Positions 16,665 to 26,662 of a stretch of DNA of 64,000 bases are shown here, piece by piece; the stretch's first letter is position 1; every line of letters starts with the position of its first letter. Location: NCBI GenBank assembly GCA_947467145.1, contig CANIGJ010000004.1, positions 111,262-175,261 on the forward strand, in the 5' to 3' direction. The position numbers and the translations under genes were made by a program. Below the pieces are notes generated by a model, which was not told the DNA's origin, did not search any database, and saw only the letters and a program-made list of their open reading frames with translations. The DNA is from Rhodospirillaceae bacterium. GTDB lineage: Bacteria > Pseudomonadota > Alphaproteobacteria > Rhodospirillales > UBA2165.

Positions 16665-17501
16665 TTAGCGGTCGCCGTAGAGATTTTTGGGCGCAGGAAA
16701 CGTGCGGGCCCGCACTTCGCGCGCATACTCGGCGGCGGCCTTGCCGATGGCGTCGCCGACTTCGCCGAAGCGTTTGACGAATTTCGGCGTGAAGTCGTTG
16801 AACATGCCGATGGCGTCTTCGGTGACCAGCACCTGGCCGTCGCAGGCCGGCGACGCTCCGATGCCGATGGTGACGACGGGAACCTGATCGGTGATCTTGC
16901 GCGCGAGCGTTTCCGTCACGGCCTCGATGACGATGGAGAAAGCGCCGGCTTCGGCGACCGCTTGGGCATCGGCGACGATCTTGGCGGCACTGACGGAATC
17001 ATGACCTTGGCTCCGGAAGCCGCCGGCCGTGTTCACCGATTGCGGCTTCAAGCCGATATGGCCCTGCACCGGAATGCCGCGCTCGACGAGGAACTTCACG
17101 GTCTCGGCCATTTCGACGCCGCCTTCGATCTTGATGCCGCCGCAGCCGGTTTCGGTCATGACGCGCGCGCAATTGCGAAACGCCTGCGCCGGGCTTTCCT
17201 GATAGGTGCCGAACGGCATATCGACGATGACGCAGGCATGTTTGCTGCCGCGCACCACGGCGGCGCCGTGCGCGATCGACATATCCAGGGTAACGCCCAG
17301 GGTGGAATCCATGCCGTACAGCGCCATGCCCATGGAATCGCCGACCAGCAGCAGATCGACATGCGGATCGAGCAGTTTGGCCATCGGATAGGTATAGGCG
17401 GTCAGGCAGACGACCGGCTCCGCGCCCTTGCGTCCCGCGATATCGGGGGCCGTCAAACGGCGGGTTTTGGCGACCGAAGCTCCATACGACGGCTTATTCA
17501 C
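16665..17501 (-). CDS. panB: 3-methyl-2-oxobutanoate hydroxymethyltransferase
   Basis: 278 residues from GTG 17501. It transfers a hydroxymethyl group from methylenetetrahydrofolate to alpha-ketoisovalerate, giving ketopantoate, the first pantothenate step. Motifs: [31 protein letters not shown] (metal/substrate loop), [34 protein letters not shown] and [22 protein letters not shown] 17501 has GGAG eight bases upstream; a TTG at 17525 is possible but has no ribosome site. The gene is divergent from ggt. Confidence 0.95.
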   Translation of the reverse strand: MNKPSYGASVAKTRRLTAPDIAGRKGAEPVVCLTAYTYPMAKLLDPHVDLLLVGDSMGMALYGMDSTLGVTLDMSIAHGAAVVRGSKHACVIVDMPFGTYQESPAQAFRNCARVMTETGCGGIKIEGGVEMAETVKFLVERGIPVQGHIGLKPQSVNTAGGFRSQGHDSVSAAKIVADAQAVAEAGAFSIVIEAVTETLARKITDQVPVVTIGIGASPACDGQVLVTEDAIGMFNDFTPKFVKRFGEVGDAIGKAAAEYAREVRARTFPAPKNLYGDR

Positions 17502-17604
17502 AGGCCTGACTCCAAATTTGCCCAAATTATGGGCTTAATCGTTTGCCGCGTCCATGACCGAAAGGCGATACTGCCGGACAGGGGAACAGGGGCGGACACT
17601 GACC

Positions 17605-19500
17605 ATGACCCGAGTTCGGGTTCTTTTTGCGGTGCACATAACGCTTTATGCGCTGGCTGCCTGTCAAGCCACGCCGAAGCTGCCGGAGATATCGGCCCAA
17701 GCTCCGGTTCAGGCCCCAGCCGCGGTCGCGGCGCCTGTCGCCGTCTCTGAAGTTGTTGCGGCACCCCCGCCGGTCAAGGCCCCGGCTCCGGCGCCGGTCA
17801 CGGCGCCCGTCCCGGAGGCGCGCGAACAGATCGAACCCGAGGCGCCGTCGGCAACGCCGCAGCGCGTGCGCGAGCCGGTGCGCGCGACGCGTCATATGAT
17901 TGTCGCGGCGCATCCGGCGGCGGCCGAAGCGGGCCGTGAAATTCTTCGCAAGGGCGGCAGCGCGGTCGACGCGGCGATTGCCGCACAACTCGTGCTCAAT
18001 CTGGTCGAGCCGCAATCGTCCGGCATCGGCGGCGGCGGCTTCCTCGTTCACTTCGCGCGCGAAACCGGCACGGTCGAAAGTTATGACGGCCGCGAAAAGG
18101 CACCCGCCTCGGCACGGCCCGACATGTTTTTGAATGCCGACGGTAAACCGCGCGGCTTCGGCGATGTTGTTGCCGGCGGTCTGTCGGTCGGCGTGCCGGG
18201 CGTGCTGCGTATGTTGGAACTGGCGCACAGCGAACACGGCAAATTGCCGTGGAAAGATTTGTTCGACCCGGCGATTAAATTGGCCGAGCAGGGCTTCGAG
18301 GTCGGCCCGCGTTTAAATGAAGCGATCGCGCGCGATCCGCATCTGAAAAATTTCCCCGACGCGGCGCGCTATTTCTATGACGCGAAGGGTCAGGCCCGCG
18401 CCGTCGGCTCGAAGCTGACCAATCCCGCCTTCGCGCAGACGTTGCGCATACTCGCCGATAAAGGTGTGGCGGCATTCTACAGCGGCGACATCGCGCGCGA
18501 CATTGCGGCGGCCGTCAGCAAAGCGCCGCGCAATGCGGTCGTCATGACGACGAAGGATATCGAGTCCTATAAGGCCGAAAAGCGCGAGCCGGTCTGTTCG
18601 ATCTATCGTTTGTGGTTCGTCTGTGGCGCCGCCCCGCCGTCGTCGGGCGGTATCGCCACCTTGCAGATGTTGGGCCTGCTGGAAAACGCGGACCTTGAGA
18701 AACTGAAACCGGCCTCGCTCGACGCCGTGCATCTGATCGCCGAAGCCGGACGTCTCGCCTATGCGGATCGCAATCAATATGTCGCCGATCCGGCGTTTGT
18801 CGATGTGCCGATCACGAGTCTGATCGATCCTGGTTATTTGACCGAGCGCGCCAAGCTGATCTCGCCCGCGCGCGCCATGGGCCGTGCCGAACCCGGTGTG
18901 ATCGCGGGAAGCCACGCGCGTTACGCACCGGCCGAGGACGAACGTTCGCTGTCGACCAGTCATCTCAGCATCGTCGATGACGAGGGGAATGCGGTCGCCT
19001 TCACGACCTCGATCGAAAGCACGTTCGGCAGCCGGTTGATGGTGCGGGGCTTCCTGCTCAACAACCAGCTCACCGATTTCAGCTTCGTGCCCGAGGTGGC
19101 GGGTAAGCTGGCGCTCGATCGGCCGGAGCCCGGCAAGCGCCCGCGCTCGTCCATGGCGCCGACCCTGGTGTTCGACGGCATGGGGCGCCTGGTGCTGGCG
19201 ACCGGCTCGCCGGGCGGGGCGCGCATCATCGGTTATGTCGCCAATAGCGTGATTTCGAGCCTGGATTGGGGACTGGACCCGCAGGCGGCGGCGGGCCTCG
19301 CCCATTTCGCCAACCGCAATGGGGCGACCGAGCTGGAGGCCCGCACCCCCGTGGCGGGCCTGAAAGCGGCCCTGGAAGCCAAAGGGCACACCGTGGCGCT
19401 AGACAGCATGACCAGCGGGCTCAATATCATCCGCGGCCAGTCCGAGGTGCTGTTCGGCGGCACCGATCCGAGGCGCGAAGGTCTAGCCCTAGGGGATTAG
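17605..19500 (+). CDS. ggt: Gamma-glutamyltransferase (lipoprotein-like N terminus)
   Basis: 631 residues. Autoprocessed periplasmic Ntn-hydrolase that cleaves gamma-glutamyl bonds of glutathione. The signal ends in LAAC, a plausible lipobox. A Pro/Ala/Val-rich linker of about 70 residues precedes the catalytic body, which is unusual for the family. The body shows VDAAIAAQLVLNLVEPQSSGIGGGGFLVH, the processing/catalytic threonine in STSHLS (Thr about 451, codon at 18955), and GSPGGARII. Start ATG 17605 is preferred because it gives the signal peptide directly; ATG 17554 would put charged residues in front. Divergent from panB. Confidence 0.93.
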   Translation: MTRVRVLFAVHITLYALAACQATPKLPEISAQAPVQAPAAVAAPVAVSEVVAAPPPVKAPAPAPVTAPVPEAREQIEPEAPSATPQRVREPVRATRHMIVAAHPAAAEAGREILRKGGSAVDAAIAAQLVLNLVEPQSSGIGGGGFLVHFARETGTVESYDGREKAPASARPDMFLNADGKPRGFGDVVAGGLSVGVPGVLRMLELAHSEHGKLPWKDLFDPAIKLAEQGFEVGPRLNEAIARDPHLKNFPDAARYFYDAKGQARAVGSKLTNPAFAQTLRILADKGVAAFYSGDIARDIAAAVSKAPRNAVVMTTKDIESYKAEKREPVCSIYRLWFVCGAAPPSSGGIATLQMLGLLENADLEKLKPASLDAVHLIAEAGRLAYADRNQYVADPAFVDVPITSLIDPGYLTERAKLISPARAMGRAEPGVIAGSHARYAPAEDERSLSTSHLSIVDDEGNAVAFTTSIESTFGSRLMVRGFLLNNQLTDFSFVPEVAGKLALDRPEPGKRPRSSMAPTLVFDGMGRLVLATGSPGGARIIGYVANSVISSLDWGLDPQAAAGLAHFANRNGATELEARTPVAGLKAALEAKGHTVALDSMTSGLNIIRGQSEVLFGGTDPRREGLALGD

Positions 19501-19576
19501 GGCGCTTGGAAGCCCCAAACCCGTGGAAAAGGCCGATTTCCGCCAAAAAAGGCGGGAAAAACTGCGGGTTGGGTCG

Positions 19577-19605
19577 TTGACTTACCCCCGCCCAGCACTT
19601 ATACA
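19577..19605 (+). promoter_or_regulatory. Sigma-70 promoter of the rpmH operon
   Basis: TTGACT (19577-19582), a 17-base spacer and TATACA (19600-19605), followed by AAAGGAG before the rpmH GTG. This is the best housekeeping promoter in the window, fitting a highly expressed ribosomal gene. Confidence 0.8.
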
Positions 19606-19632
19606 GCGCCCTGCTTTTAAAGGAGTTCTCCA

Positions 19633-19767
19633 GTGAAACGCACTTACCAGCCGAGCAAGCTCGTGCGGAAGCGCCGCCACGGTTTTCGCAGCCGTATGGC
19701 AACTGTCGGCGGCCGCAAGGTGCTGGCCAACCGCCGCGCCAAGGGCCGGAAGCGTCTGTCCGCCTAA
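19633..19767 (+). CDS. rpmH: 50S ribosomal protein L34
   Basis: 44 residues, starting at GTG 19633 with AGGAG seven bases upstream. The sequence begins [19 protein letters not shown] and ends [10 protein letters not shown], the full L34 pattern. It is the first gene of the standard rpmH-rnpA-yidD-yidC block and is close to a strong sigma-70 promoter. Only small indels would be expected; none are seen. Confidence 0.97.
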   Translation: MKRTYQPSKLVRKRRHGFRSRMATVGGRKVLANRRAKGRKRLSA

Positions 19768-19792
19768 TCTACCCGGTATCGGCAGCCCGGAT

Positions 19793-20146
19793 ATGCGCCT
19801 TGCGCGTCTCAAGACCCGGCGCGATTTCCTCCGTGTTGCCGACACGCGGGCGCGTTTCGCCACACCCGGTTTGATTCTCCAGGTTCGCCGTCATGGCGCG
19901 GATGAAGAATCCGCGTTGCCCGCGATTCGCGTCGGCTTCACCGTCAGCAAAAAAGTCGGCAATGCCGTGGTGCGCAACCGCGTCAAACGCCGCCTGCGTG
20001 CGGCCGCCGACGAGATCATCGCGACGCACTCCAAACCGGGGCGCGATTACGTGTTGGTCGGGCGGCGCGAAAGCGAAGAGCGCGCCTATCCCGATCTGCT
20101 CGCCGATATCACCACCGCGCTCAATCGCACCGGGTCTGCCCGATGA
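19793..20146 (+). CDS. rnpA: Ribonuclease P protein component
   Basis: 117 residues. Basic cofactor of RNase P for 5' maturation of tRNA. The signature is [25 protein letters not shown] (about 47-72), with FLRV and RDYVLVGR flanking. It follows rpmH by 25 bases and overlaps yidD by four bases (ATGA), as in most bacteria. Confidence 0.96.
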   Translation: MRLARLKTRRDFLRVADTRARFATPGLILQVRRHGADEESALPAIRVGFTVSKKVGNAVVRNRVKRRLRAAADEIIATHSKPGRDYVLVGRRESEERAYPDLLADITTALNRTGSAR

Positions 20147-20403
20147 GTCCATTGGCTCTGATCCTGCGCGGCGCCATTCGCGTCTATCAGTGGTTCGTCT
20201 CGCCGCTGTTGGGCGCACCCTGCCGTCATCTGCCGACCTGTTCGCACTACGCCGTTGAGGCGATCGAAACACATGGTGCAATCGCCGGCAGCTGGCTGAC
20301 ACTCAAGCGCGTCGTGCGCTGCAATCCCTGGGGAACGTCGGGCTACGATCCCGTTCCTTATAAAAACATCCACCTAAATGAGGCCGAGCATCGGCATGGA
20401 TAA
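20143..20403 (+). CDS. yidD: Membrane protein insertion efficiency factor YidD
   Basis: 86 residues. It has the three conserved cysteines and the signature [31 protein letters not shown], plus [14 protein letters not shown]. It sits at the membrane and assists YidC. Both ends overlap neighbours (four bases with rnpA, eight with yidC), indicating tight coupling. Confidence 0.95.
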   Translation: MSPLALILRGAIRVYQWFVSPLLGAPCRHLPTCSHYAVEAIETHGAIAGSWLTLKRVVRCNPWGTSGYDPVPYKNIHLNEAEHRHG

Positions 20404-22198
20404 TAAGAATCTGATTCTGGCGGTCGTGCTCTCGACCATCATCATGGTGGGCTTCCAGTGGTATTACGGCAGCCACGTGGCGCCGCCGGAAACCTCCAAC
20501 GTGCCCGCGCAGCAGATCCCGCCGACCGCGCCGCAGGAACAGCCGGGCTTGCCCGTCGTGCCGGGCAGTACGCCGGCCGGGCAATTGCCGACGGCCGCGC
20601 AAGGTGCGCCCGCCGCCGCCCAGGCGCTGATGCAGGATGCGCAGGCGCTCGCCAATGCGCCGCGCGTGAAGATCGATTCCCCGCGTCTCTCGGGCACGAT
20701 CAATCTGATCGGTGCGCGCTTCGACGATCTGACGCTCAAGAATTATCGCGAGACGGTCGATCCGACCTCGCCGCAAATCCGTTTGCTGCTGCCCGACGGC
20801 GGCGCCAATCCGTATTACGCGCAGTTCGGCTGGGTGCCGGGTGCGGGCAACACCGCGCAAGCCGGTGACGTGCCGCCCGCCAACGCGCGCTGGACCGCGA
20901 ACAAGGAAACGCTCACGCCCGACAGCCCGGTCACGCTTACCTGGACCAGCCCGAACGGCCTGCGCTACGCGCTCACCATTTCGCTCGACGCCAATTACAT
21001 GTTCACGATCGCCCAGAAGGTCGAGAACACGGGAACGGCGCCGGTCAGCCTGCATCCCTATGCGCGCCTGCGCCGCACGGGTACGCCGCACACGGCGGAT
21101 TTCTACATCCTGCATGAAGGCCTGCTCGGCGTGTTCGACGGCGTGTTGCAGGAAGTCCATTACAAGGACGTGCGCGAAGCCAAAGACAAGGTGATGACCA
21201 AATCGTCGACCGGCGGCTGGATCGGCATCACCGATAAATATTGGCTGACCGCGCTGGCGCCCGACCAGAACACCAAGGTCAACACGCGCTTCGCCGATTT
21301 CCAGGCGAACAATGTCGACAATTACCAGGCCGATTTCGTCGAGAACCAGATCGATGTGGCGCCGGGTGCAAGCTCGGAGACGACGGGCCGTTTCTTCGCC
21401 GGTGCGAAGGAAGCCCAGCTGATCATGGATTATCGCGACCGGCTCAACATCACGCGCTTCGATCTCGCCATCGATTGGGGCTGGTTCGAATTCCTGACCA
21501 AGCCGTTGTTCCTGGCGATCGTCTTCTTCCACAATTATCTCGGCAATATGGGCCTCGCGATCCTGCTGGTGACCGTGATCCTCAAGCTGCTGTTCTTCCC
21601 GCTCGCCAACAAATCGTATCGCGCGATGGCGAAGATGAAGGAAGTCCAGCCCGAGATGATGAAGCTGCGCGAACGCTTCGGCGAGGATAAGGCGCGGCTC
21701 AACCAAGAGATGATGAACCTTTACAAGACCAAGAAGGTCAATCCGGCGTCGGGCTGCTTGCCGATCCTGCCGCAGATCCCGGTCTTTTTCGCGCTCTATA
21801 AGGTTCTGTTCGTCACCATCGAAATGCGCCACGCGCCGTTCTTCGGCTGGGTGCACGATCTGTCCGCGCCCGACGACTTCACCTTCGTCAATCTGTTCGG
21901 ATTGATTCCGTGGACGCCGCCCGACTTCCTGCTCATCGGCATCTGGCCGCTGATCATGGGCGTGACCATGTTCATGCAGCAGAAGCTGAACCCGCCGCCG
22001 CCGGATCCGGTGCAGGCGAAGATCTTCAACTTCCTGCCGATCATCTTCACGTTCATGCTGGCGCGCTTCCCGGTCGGTCTGGTGATCTACTGGGCGTGGA
22101 ACAACTCGCTCTCGATCCTGCAGCAATACATCATCATGCGCCGGGCCGGTGTGCCCATCGGCGGCGGCAAGACGCCGACGCCGGCCAACAAGAACTAA
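20396..22198 (+). CDS. yidC: Membrane protein insertase YidC
   Basis: 600 residues. An N-terminal signal-anchor helix ([16 protein letters not shown]), a Pro/Ala/Gln-rich linker, a large periplasmic beta-sandwich domain (about 85-350), then five C-terminal transmembrane helices (about 360-580) with [12 protein letters not shown] and [15 protein letters not shown]...[13 protein letters not shown]. Start is ATG 20396; an upstream in-frame ATG lies deep in yidD. It inserts inner-membrane proteins with or without SecYEG. The protein ends in a short basic-polar tail. Confidence 0.96.
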   Translation: MDNKNLILAVVLSTIIMVGFQWYYGSHVAPPETSNVPAQQIPPTAPQEQPGLPVVPGSTPAGQLPTAAQGAPAAAQALMQDAQALANAPRVKIDSPRLSGTINLIGARFDDLTLKNYRETVDPTSPQIRLLLPDGGANPYYAQFGWVPGAGNTAQAGDVPPANARWTANKETLTPDSPVTLTWTSPNGLRYALTISLDANYMFTIAQKVENTGTAPVSLHPYARLRRTGTPHTADFYILHEGLLGVFDGVLQEVHYKDVREAKDKVMTKSSTGGWIGITDKYWLTALAPDQNTKVNTRFADFQANNVDNYQADFVENQIDVAPGASSETTGRFFAGAKEAQLIMDYRDRLNITRFDLAIDWGWFEFLTKPLFLAIVFFHNYLGNMGLAILLVTVILKLLFFPLANKSYRAMAKMKEVQPEMMKLRERFGEDKARLNQEMMNLYKTKKVNPASGCLPILPQIPVFFALYKVLFVTIEMRHAPFFGWVHDLSAPDDFTFVNLFGLIPWTPPDFLLIGIWPLIMGVTMFMQQKLNPPPPDPVQAKIFNFLPIIFTFMLARFPVGLVIYWAWNNSLSILQQYIIMRRAGVPIGGGKTPTPANKN

Positions 22199-22202
22199 CG
22201 AC

Positions 22203-22847
22203 ATGAGCGAGAAGGGAGCCGACGGCGCGTTGATCGAAGCCGGCCGGCTCCTGTTCGCCGGGCCGTGCGATTTCATCATGGGCGCGGCGCGCGCCAACCA
22301 ATTGCCGGAGGGCGATCTGGTCGAGGTCGCCTTCGCCGGCCGCTCGAATGTCGGCAAATCCAGCCTCGTCAACGCGCTGACGGGGCGCAAGACCCTGGCC
22401 CGCGTGTCCAACACGCCGGGACGCACCCAGCAGGTCAATTTCTTCGTGCTGTCGCAAAAGCTGATGCTGGTCGATCTGCCGGGCTACGGCTATGCGGCGG
22501 CCCCCAAGGCGCATGTCGATGCCTGGACCGGCTTGATCGAGGATTACCTGCGTGGCCGGCGCCAGCTCAAACGCGTCTGTCTGCTGATCGACGGCCGCCA
22601 CGGCATCAAGGAGGCCGACCGCCGCGCCATGGAGGTCCTGGACCAGTCGGCCGTCATCTATCAGGTGATCCTGACCAAGGCCGACAAGATGAGCCCGACG
22701 GCGCTGCAAGGCATCATCGAGGCGACCAAGGCCGAGATGGCCAAACATACCGCCGCCTATCCCACCTTGCTGGTCACCAGCGCCGAAAAGAAACAGGGTT
22801 TGGAAGCCGTGCGCGCCGAACTCGCGGTCTTGGCAGAGCAGAAATAA
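22203..22847 (+). CDS. engB: Ribosome biogenesis GTPase EngB/YsxC
   Basis: 214 residues. GTPase with G1 [10 protein letters not shown], the switch I T in NTPGRTQQ, G3 DLPGYGYA, G4 TKADK and G5 TSAEK. It helps large-subunit assembly. Start is ATG 22203, five bases after yidC. A family-typical short N-terminal extension (about 30 residues) precedes the G domain. It lies between yidC and argB in the same orientation. Confidence 0.95.
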   Translation: MSEKGADGALIEAGRLLFAGPCDFIMGAARANQLPEGDLVEVAFAGRSNVGKSSLVNALTGRKTLARVSNTPGRTQQVNFFVLSQKLMLVDLPGYGYAAAPKAHVDAWTGLIEDYLRGRRQLKRVCLLIDGRHGIKEADRRAMEVLDQSAVIYQVILTKADKMSPTALQGIIEATKAEMAKHTAAYPTLLVTSAEKKQGLEAVRAELAVLAEQK

Positions 22848-22866
22848 TTCAACTATTGTCGGGCTC

Positions 22867-23772
22867 ATGAGCGATACACCGAAACCCACTCTTTCGCCGC
22901 AGGACCAGGCCCAGATCCTGTCCGAGGCGCTGCCCTATATGCGCCGCCATGCCGGTCATATCGTCGTGGTGAAATACGGCGGGCATGCGATGGGCGAGGC
23001 GCATCTGGCGCAGTTGTTCGCGTCCGACATCGTGATGCTCAAGCATCTCGGCCTGCATCCCATCGTGGTGCATGGCGGCGGGCCGCAGATCGGCGCGATG
23101 CTGGAACGCTTGAAGATCGTCTCGAGCTTCGTCGACGGCCTGCGCGTCACTGATGCCGCGACCGTCGAAGTAGTCGAAATGGTGCTGGCCGGCTCGATCA
23201 ACAAAGAGATCGCGACCTATATCAACCAGGCAGGCGGCTTCGCGGTCGGCCTGTCGGGCAAGGACGGCAATCTCATCCAGGCGACCAAGCTGCGCCGCAC
23301 GCAGCGCGATCCGGAATCGAACATCGAGAAAATCCTCGATCTCGGTTTCGTCGGCGAACCGCAGACCATCAATACCCACGTCCTCGATATGTTCCTGAAG
23401 ACCGACGTGATCCCGGTGATCGCGCCGATCGGCATCGGGCCAAAGGGCGAGACCTATAACATCAACGCCGATACGGCCGCCGGTGCGATCGCCGAAGCGG
23501 TCGGCGCGAAACGTTTCCTGCTGCTGACCGATGTCGCCGGCGTGCTCGACGATATGAAGAACCTGATCCCCAAGATGGACGCGTCCATGGCGCGCAACCT
23601 GATCAAGTCGGGCACCATCAAGGGCGGCATGATCCCGAAAGTGGAAACCTGCCTGGCGGCGGTGGACGGCGGCGTCGATGGCGCGGTCATTATGGACGGC
23701 CGCGTGCCGCACGCGCTGCTCCTCGAACTGTTCACCGAGCACGGCTCGGGCACCCTGATCGAGGCGGGCTGA
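22867..23772 (+). CDS. argB: Acetylglutamate kinase
   Basis: 301 residues, matching the longer alphaproteobacterial form. It phosphorylates N-acetylglutamate in arginine synthesis. Motifs: [10 protein letters not shown] (ATP-Lys), [10 protein letters not shown] (substrate site), [27 protein letters not shown], and [12 protein letters not shown]. It is 19 bases after engB. A weak AGGGGT/ACCCCT hairpin lies just past the stop. Confidence 0.96.
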   Translation: MSDTPKPTLSPQDQAQILSEALPYMRRHAGHIVVVKYGGHAMGEAHLAQLFASDIVMLKHLGLHPIVVHGGGPQIGAMLERLKIVSSFVDGLRVTDAATVEVVEMVLAGSINKEIATYINQAGGFAVGLSGKDGNLIQATKLRRTQRDPESNIEKILDLGFVGEPQTINTHVLDMFLKTDVIPVIAPIGIGPKGETYNINADTAAGAIAEAVGAKRFLLLTDVAGVLDDMKNLIPKMDASMARNLIKSGTIKGGMIPKVETCLAAVDGGVDGAVIMDGRVPHALLLELFTEHGSGTLIEAG

Positions 23773-23867
23773 GCGGAGGGGTTTTTGACCCCTTTCCGTA
23801 TTGGCGACGAATCGGCCTATGTTTGCGCACGAGGATGCCCGAAGGCATCCGGCACGGAGGCAAAACC

Positions 23868-24533
23868 ATGGCTAAATTCGTTGCTGAATTCGTCGGTACC
23901 CTGACTCTCGTTTTGTTCGGATGTGGTGCTGCCGTCCTGGGGGGCGAGCATGTAGGTCAACTTGGCATCGCACTCGCGTTCGGATTCGCCATCGTCGCGA
24001 TGGCTTATGGGATCGGTCCGGTCTCCGGCTGCCATGTGAATCCGGCGGTCAGTCTCGCGGTCTTCGTCGCGGGGCGCATGGAGGCCAAGGAGATGGTTCT
24101 CTATTGGGTGGCCCAATTCGCCGGCGGCCTCGCGGGCGCCGCGATCCTTGCTGTTTTAGCCGGCGGCACCGACTTAGGTCTTGGTCAGAACGGATGGGGG
24201 CCTGGTTATCTGGGTGGATATTCGCTCCAGGCCGCGCTGGTGTTCGAGATCGTGATGACCGCGCTGTTCGTCATCGTGATCCTGGGCGCCACCGGTCCCA
24301 AGGCCAATGTGGCCTTCGCGGGCCTCGCCATCGGGATCACGCTCGCCGTCATCCATATCGTCGGCATCCAGGTGACCGGCGTGTCGGTGAACCCGGCGCG
24401 CAGCTTCGGGCCGGCGGTTCTCGTTGGCGGGCCGGCTTTGGCGCAGCTCTGGCTGTTTTTCGTCGCGCCGGCGATCGGCGCAATTCTGGGGGCCTTGCTG
24501 TTCCGCTTCAAGATTATCGACGCATCGTCGTAG
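23868..24533 (+). CDS. aqpZ: Aquaporin Z-like water channel
   Basis: 221 residues with six transmembrane helices and two half-helices. The two NPA boxes are HVNPAVSL and SVNPARSF. Ser after the second NPAR, rather than the Asp of GlpF, favours water over glycerol. Helix-5 His and the NPA-box Arg of the selectivity filter are present (IHIVGIQ...PAR). The position equivalent to E. coli Thr183 appears to be Val, a small change. Start ATG 23868 has GGAGG upstream. It stands alone between argB and the convergent EAL gene. Confidence 0.93.
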   Translation: MAKFVAEFVGTLTLVLFGCGAAVLGGEHVGQLGIALAFGFAIVAMAYGIGPVSGCHVNPAVSLAVFVAGRMEAKEMVLYWVAQFAGGLAGAAILAVLAGGTDLGLGQNGWGPGYLGGYSLQAALVFEIVMTALFVIVILGATGPKANVAFAGLAIGITLAVIHIVGIQVTGVSVNPARSFGPAVLVGGPALAQLWLFFVAPAIGAILGALLFRFKIIDASS

Positions 24534-24569
24534 ACGGTTCGTCCGCGCGGATTTTCGGCGGCCGATACT

Positions 24570-26246
24570 TTATCGGCCGAGGCGGGGTAGTCCGGTCTTC
24601 GCGAACACGGTGATATCGATGGCGGGTTTGCCGAACAGGTAGCCTTGCGCGAAATCGACGCCGCAATCGCGCACGAAGTTCAAGGTTTCCTGATCGTCGA
24701 CCATCTCGGCGACGGTTTCGACGCCGATATCCTTGCAGAGTTTCGTGAGTGCGGTCAGGAACGCGCGCCCCTTTTTTGCCGCCAGCGCATTCTTCACCGC
24801 ACTGCCGTCGAGCTTCACCACATCGACGTCGAGACTGGCCAGATACTGAAAGCTCGCGGCACCGGCGCCGAAATCGTCAAGGCAGACCTCGTAGCCCTTG
24901 TCGCGCAACGTCTGGAAGAAATGATTGGCGTCGGCCAGGTCCGCGATGCGCGCCGATTCCGTGATCTCGAACAGCATGTTCTCGTTGGTCCAGGGATTGG
25001 CCTCGAGCAGCGCGAACAGTTCGGCGTGATAGGACGGATTGGCGATCGACTGGCCGGAGATATTGACCGCGATCTTGTATTTGTTGGCGCGGCGCGGCTG
25101 CAGCCATTCGACGACTTTCTTCGCCATGGCGAGATCGAAATGCCAGATCAGGCCGACATCTTCGGCGAAGGTGATCATCTTGAACGGCGATTCGTCGGCC
25201 GGCGCATCCTGGAAACGCACGAGCGCCTCGTAGTGATGCACGCGCCCGCCTTTGACATCGACGATGGGATGGAACGCGATGTCGAAGCTGGCCTCGCCCA
25301 ACACCTTGCGAAAGCCCTGCATCGTCTTGGTCGCTTGATCGACCATGGAATTCAGGTTGCTGGCGAAACTCGTCAGGCTGAAATCGGTGCCCTTGGTTTC
25401 GCGGAATTGGTTGATGACATGGACGAGGCCGTTGGCGAGGTCTCCGTCGCTGAGCCCGCCGTCCTTCACATCGACCGTGGCCGCTTCGGCCGTCACACCT
25501 TTGCCGGTGGGATCGATCTCGCGCGTGACCTGGGCCAGGTGTTGTTCCAGCGCGCGCGGATCCATGCCGCTTTCATGCACGATGGCGTAGCGGCCGTCGG
25601 CAATCTCGGTCGCCGAATCGCCGCCGAAGGAATTGGCGCGCAAGGCGGCACCTAACGTGCCCGCCAAACTATTGCGCGTGTCCTCATCCAAGCGGTCGCG
25701 CAGCGCGGCCATCTCGGGCATCGAAATCAGGGTGAGTTCGGCTTTGTCGCCAGCAGCCTTCAGCCGTTGCGCGGCGAGGCTCGCGAAATCCTCGCCGGCA
25801 TAAAGTCCGGATGTCTGGTCGCGTTGCAGTTTGCGGCCGTCCGGCCCGGCGGCGGTGGCGCCGGTGGAGCGCAGCGCGAAGAAATAGTGCCCGTCGAAAT
25901 CGGTCAGCCGGTAACCGGCGAGTGCCAGCGGCGAAGTCGGGCCGTTCGGTCCGGTCAGTCGCACCGTGGCATCGTCGATGCGGCCGCGCTTGGCGGCAAC
26001 CGCGACCAGTTCGCGCGCGAGCGCCTTATCCGGATCGGCGACCAGTTCGACGAAGGTCGTGCCGATCAGTTTATCCGGCGTTTTGCCGGTGAAGGTCGGC
26101 GTCGTGCCGGCGGCGTAAACGATGACGCCGTCGCGATCGATTTCCAGCAGCACGTCGGCCCAGCAGAACGCGAAGGCGACGAAGCGTTCGCGGTCTTTCT
26201 GCTGCGCGCTCCGGGCGGGCGCTACGGTGGTCGGCTGGTCGGTCAT
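24570..26246 (-). CDS. PAS / degenerate GGDEF-like / EAL cyclic-di-GMP phosphodiesterase
   Basis: 558 residues. The N-terminal PAS-like region (about 25-110) has LEIDRDGVIVYAAGTTPTFTGK. The middle (about 150-290) is a weakly GGDEF-like segment without a GGDEF motif. The C-terminal EAL domain (about 310-555) is intact: YEALVRF, the Asn of NISGQS, ENMLFEITES, LDDFGAG, KLDG and the Glu in TVAEMVD. An active c-di-GMP phosphodiesterase is therefore likely. The start overlaps the upstream small membrane protein gene in ATGA, so the two are coupled. There are no transmembrane segments of its own, so that partner may supply membrane contact (inference). Confidence 0.88.
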   Translation of the reverse strand: MTDQPTTVAPARSAQQKDRERFVAFAFCWADVLLEIDRDGVIVYAAGTTPTFTGKTPDKLIGTTFVELVADPDKALARELVAVAAKRGRIDDATVRLTGPNGPTSPLALAGYRLTDFDGHYFFALRSTGATAAGPDGRKLQRDQTSGLYAGEDFASLAAQRLKAAGDKAELTLISMPEMAALRDRLDEDTRNSLAGTLGAALRANSFGGDSATEIADGRYAIVHESGMDPRALEQHLAQVTREIDPTGKGVTAEAATVDVKDGGLSDGDLANGLVHVINQFRETKGTDFSLTSFASNLNSMVDQATKTMQGFRKVLGEASFDIAFHPIVDVKGGRVHHYEALVRFQDAPADESPFKMITFAEDVGLIWHFDLAMAKKVVEWLQPRRANKYKIAVNISGQSIANPSYHAELFALLEANPWTNENMLFEITESARIADLADANHFFQTLRDKGYEVCLDDFGAGAASFQYLASLDVDVVKLDGSAVKNALAAKKGRAFLTALTKLCKDIGVETVAEMVDDQETLNFVRDCGVDFAQGYLFGKPAIDITVFAKTGLPRLGR

Positions 26247-26593
26247 TCGGTCTCGTCGAGATCGGCGTGGAAACGGTGGAGCAGGCGGTGCGCCCAGGGC
26301 GCGACCAGAATGCCTGTCGTGCCCAGAAAGGCAACGCCGCTGAAAATGGCGTAGAAGGTCGCGAACAATTTGCCGGCGTCCGTCTCCATCCGGTCGACTG
26401 GCCCCATGCCGGTCAGGATCATCGACGCATTGAGCAGCGCATCGATCCAGCCGAGCTGGCCGAACACGCGATAGCCCACGGTGCCCAAGCCGAGTGACAG
26501 CACGATGATGATCAGCGCCACCAGGGCCGAATAGGCCACGCGGACACGCCAATGTTTGGCCGGCAGGATGGGTTGGGTTTTCCGTTCGAACAT
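26243..26593 (-). CDS. Small two-helix membrane protein, ion-channel-like
   Basis: 116 residues with two hydrophobic helices (about 20-42 and 76-100) separated by a loop holding LLNASMILTGMGPVD. The layout helix - re-entrant-like loop - helix recalls a minimal pore domain, but the potassium filter TVGYG is absent (TGMGP instead). It is translationally coupled (ATGA) to the EAL phosphodiesterase. The function is unknown; a membrane anchor or sensor for the EAL protein is possible. Confidence 0.7.
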   Translation of the reverse strand: MFERKTQPILPAKHWRVRVAYSALVALIIIVLSLGLGTVGYRVFGQLGWIDALLNASMILTGMGPVDRMETDAGKLFATFYAIFSGVAFLGTTGILVAPWAHRLLHRFHADLDETE

Positions 26594-26662
26594 AACGGGC
26601 GATGATTGCCACAATCGGCGGGGGATTGCACGGTTGGGGAAACTGACTACCTTTGCGGTGTC

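Noticed and set aside
20303..22438. A 711-codon open frame on the minus strand across yidC
   Set aside because: It is antisense to yidC and its neighbours. The product is rich in Arg/Gly/His/Asp/Gln without domains, which is normal for GC-rich reverse frames.
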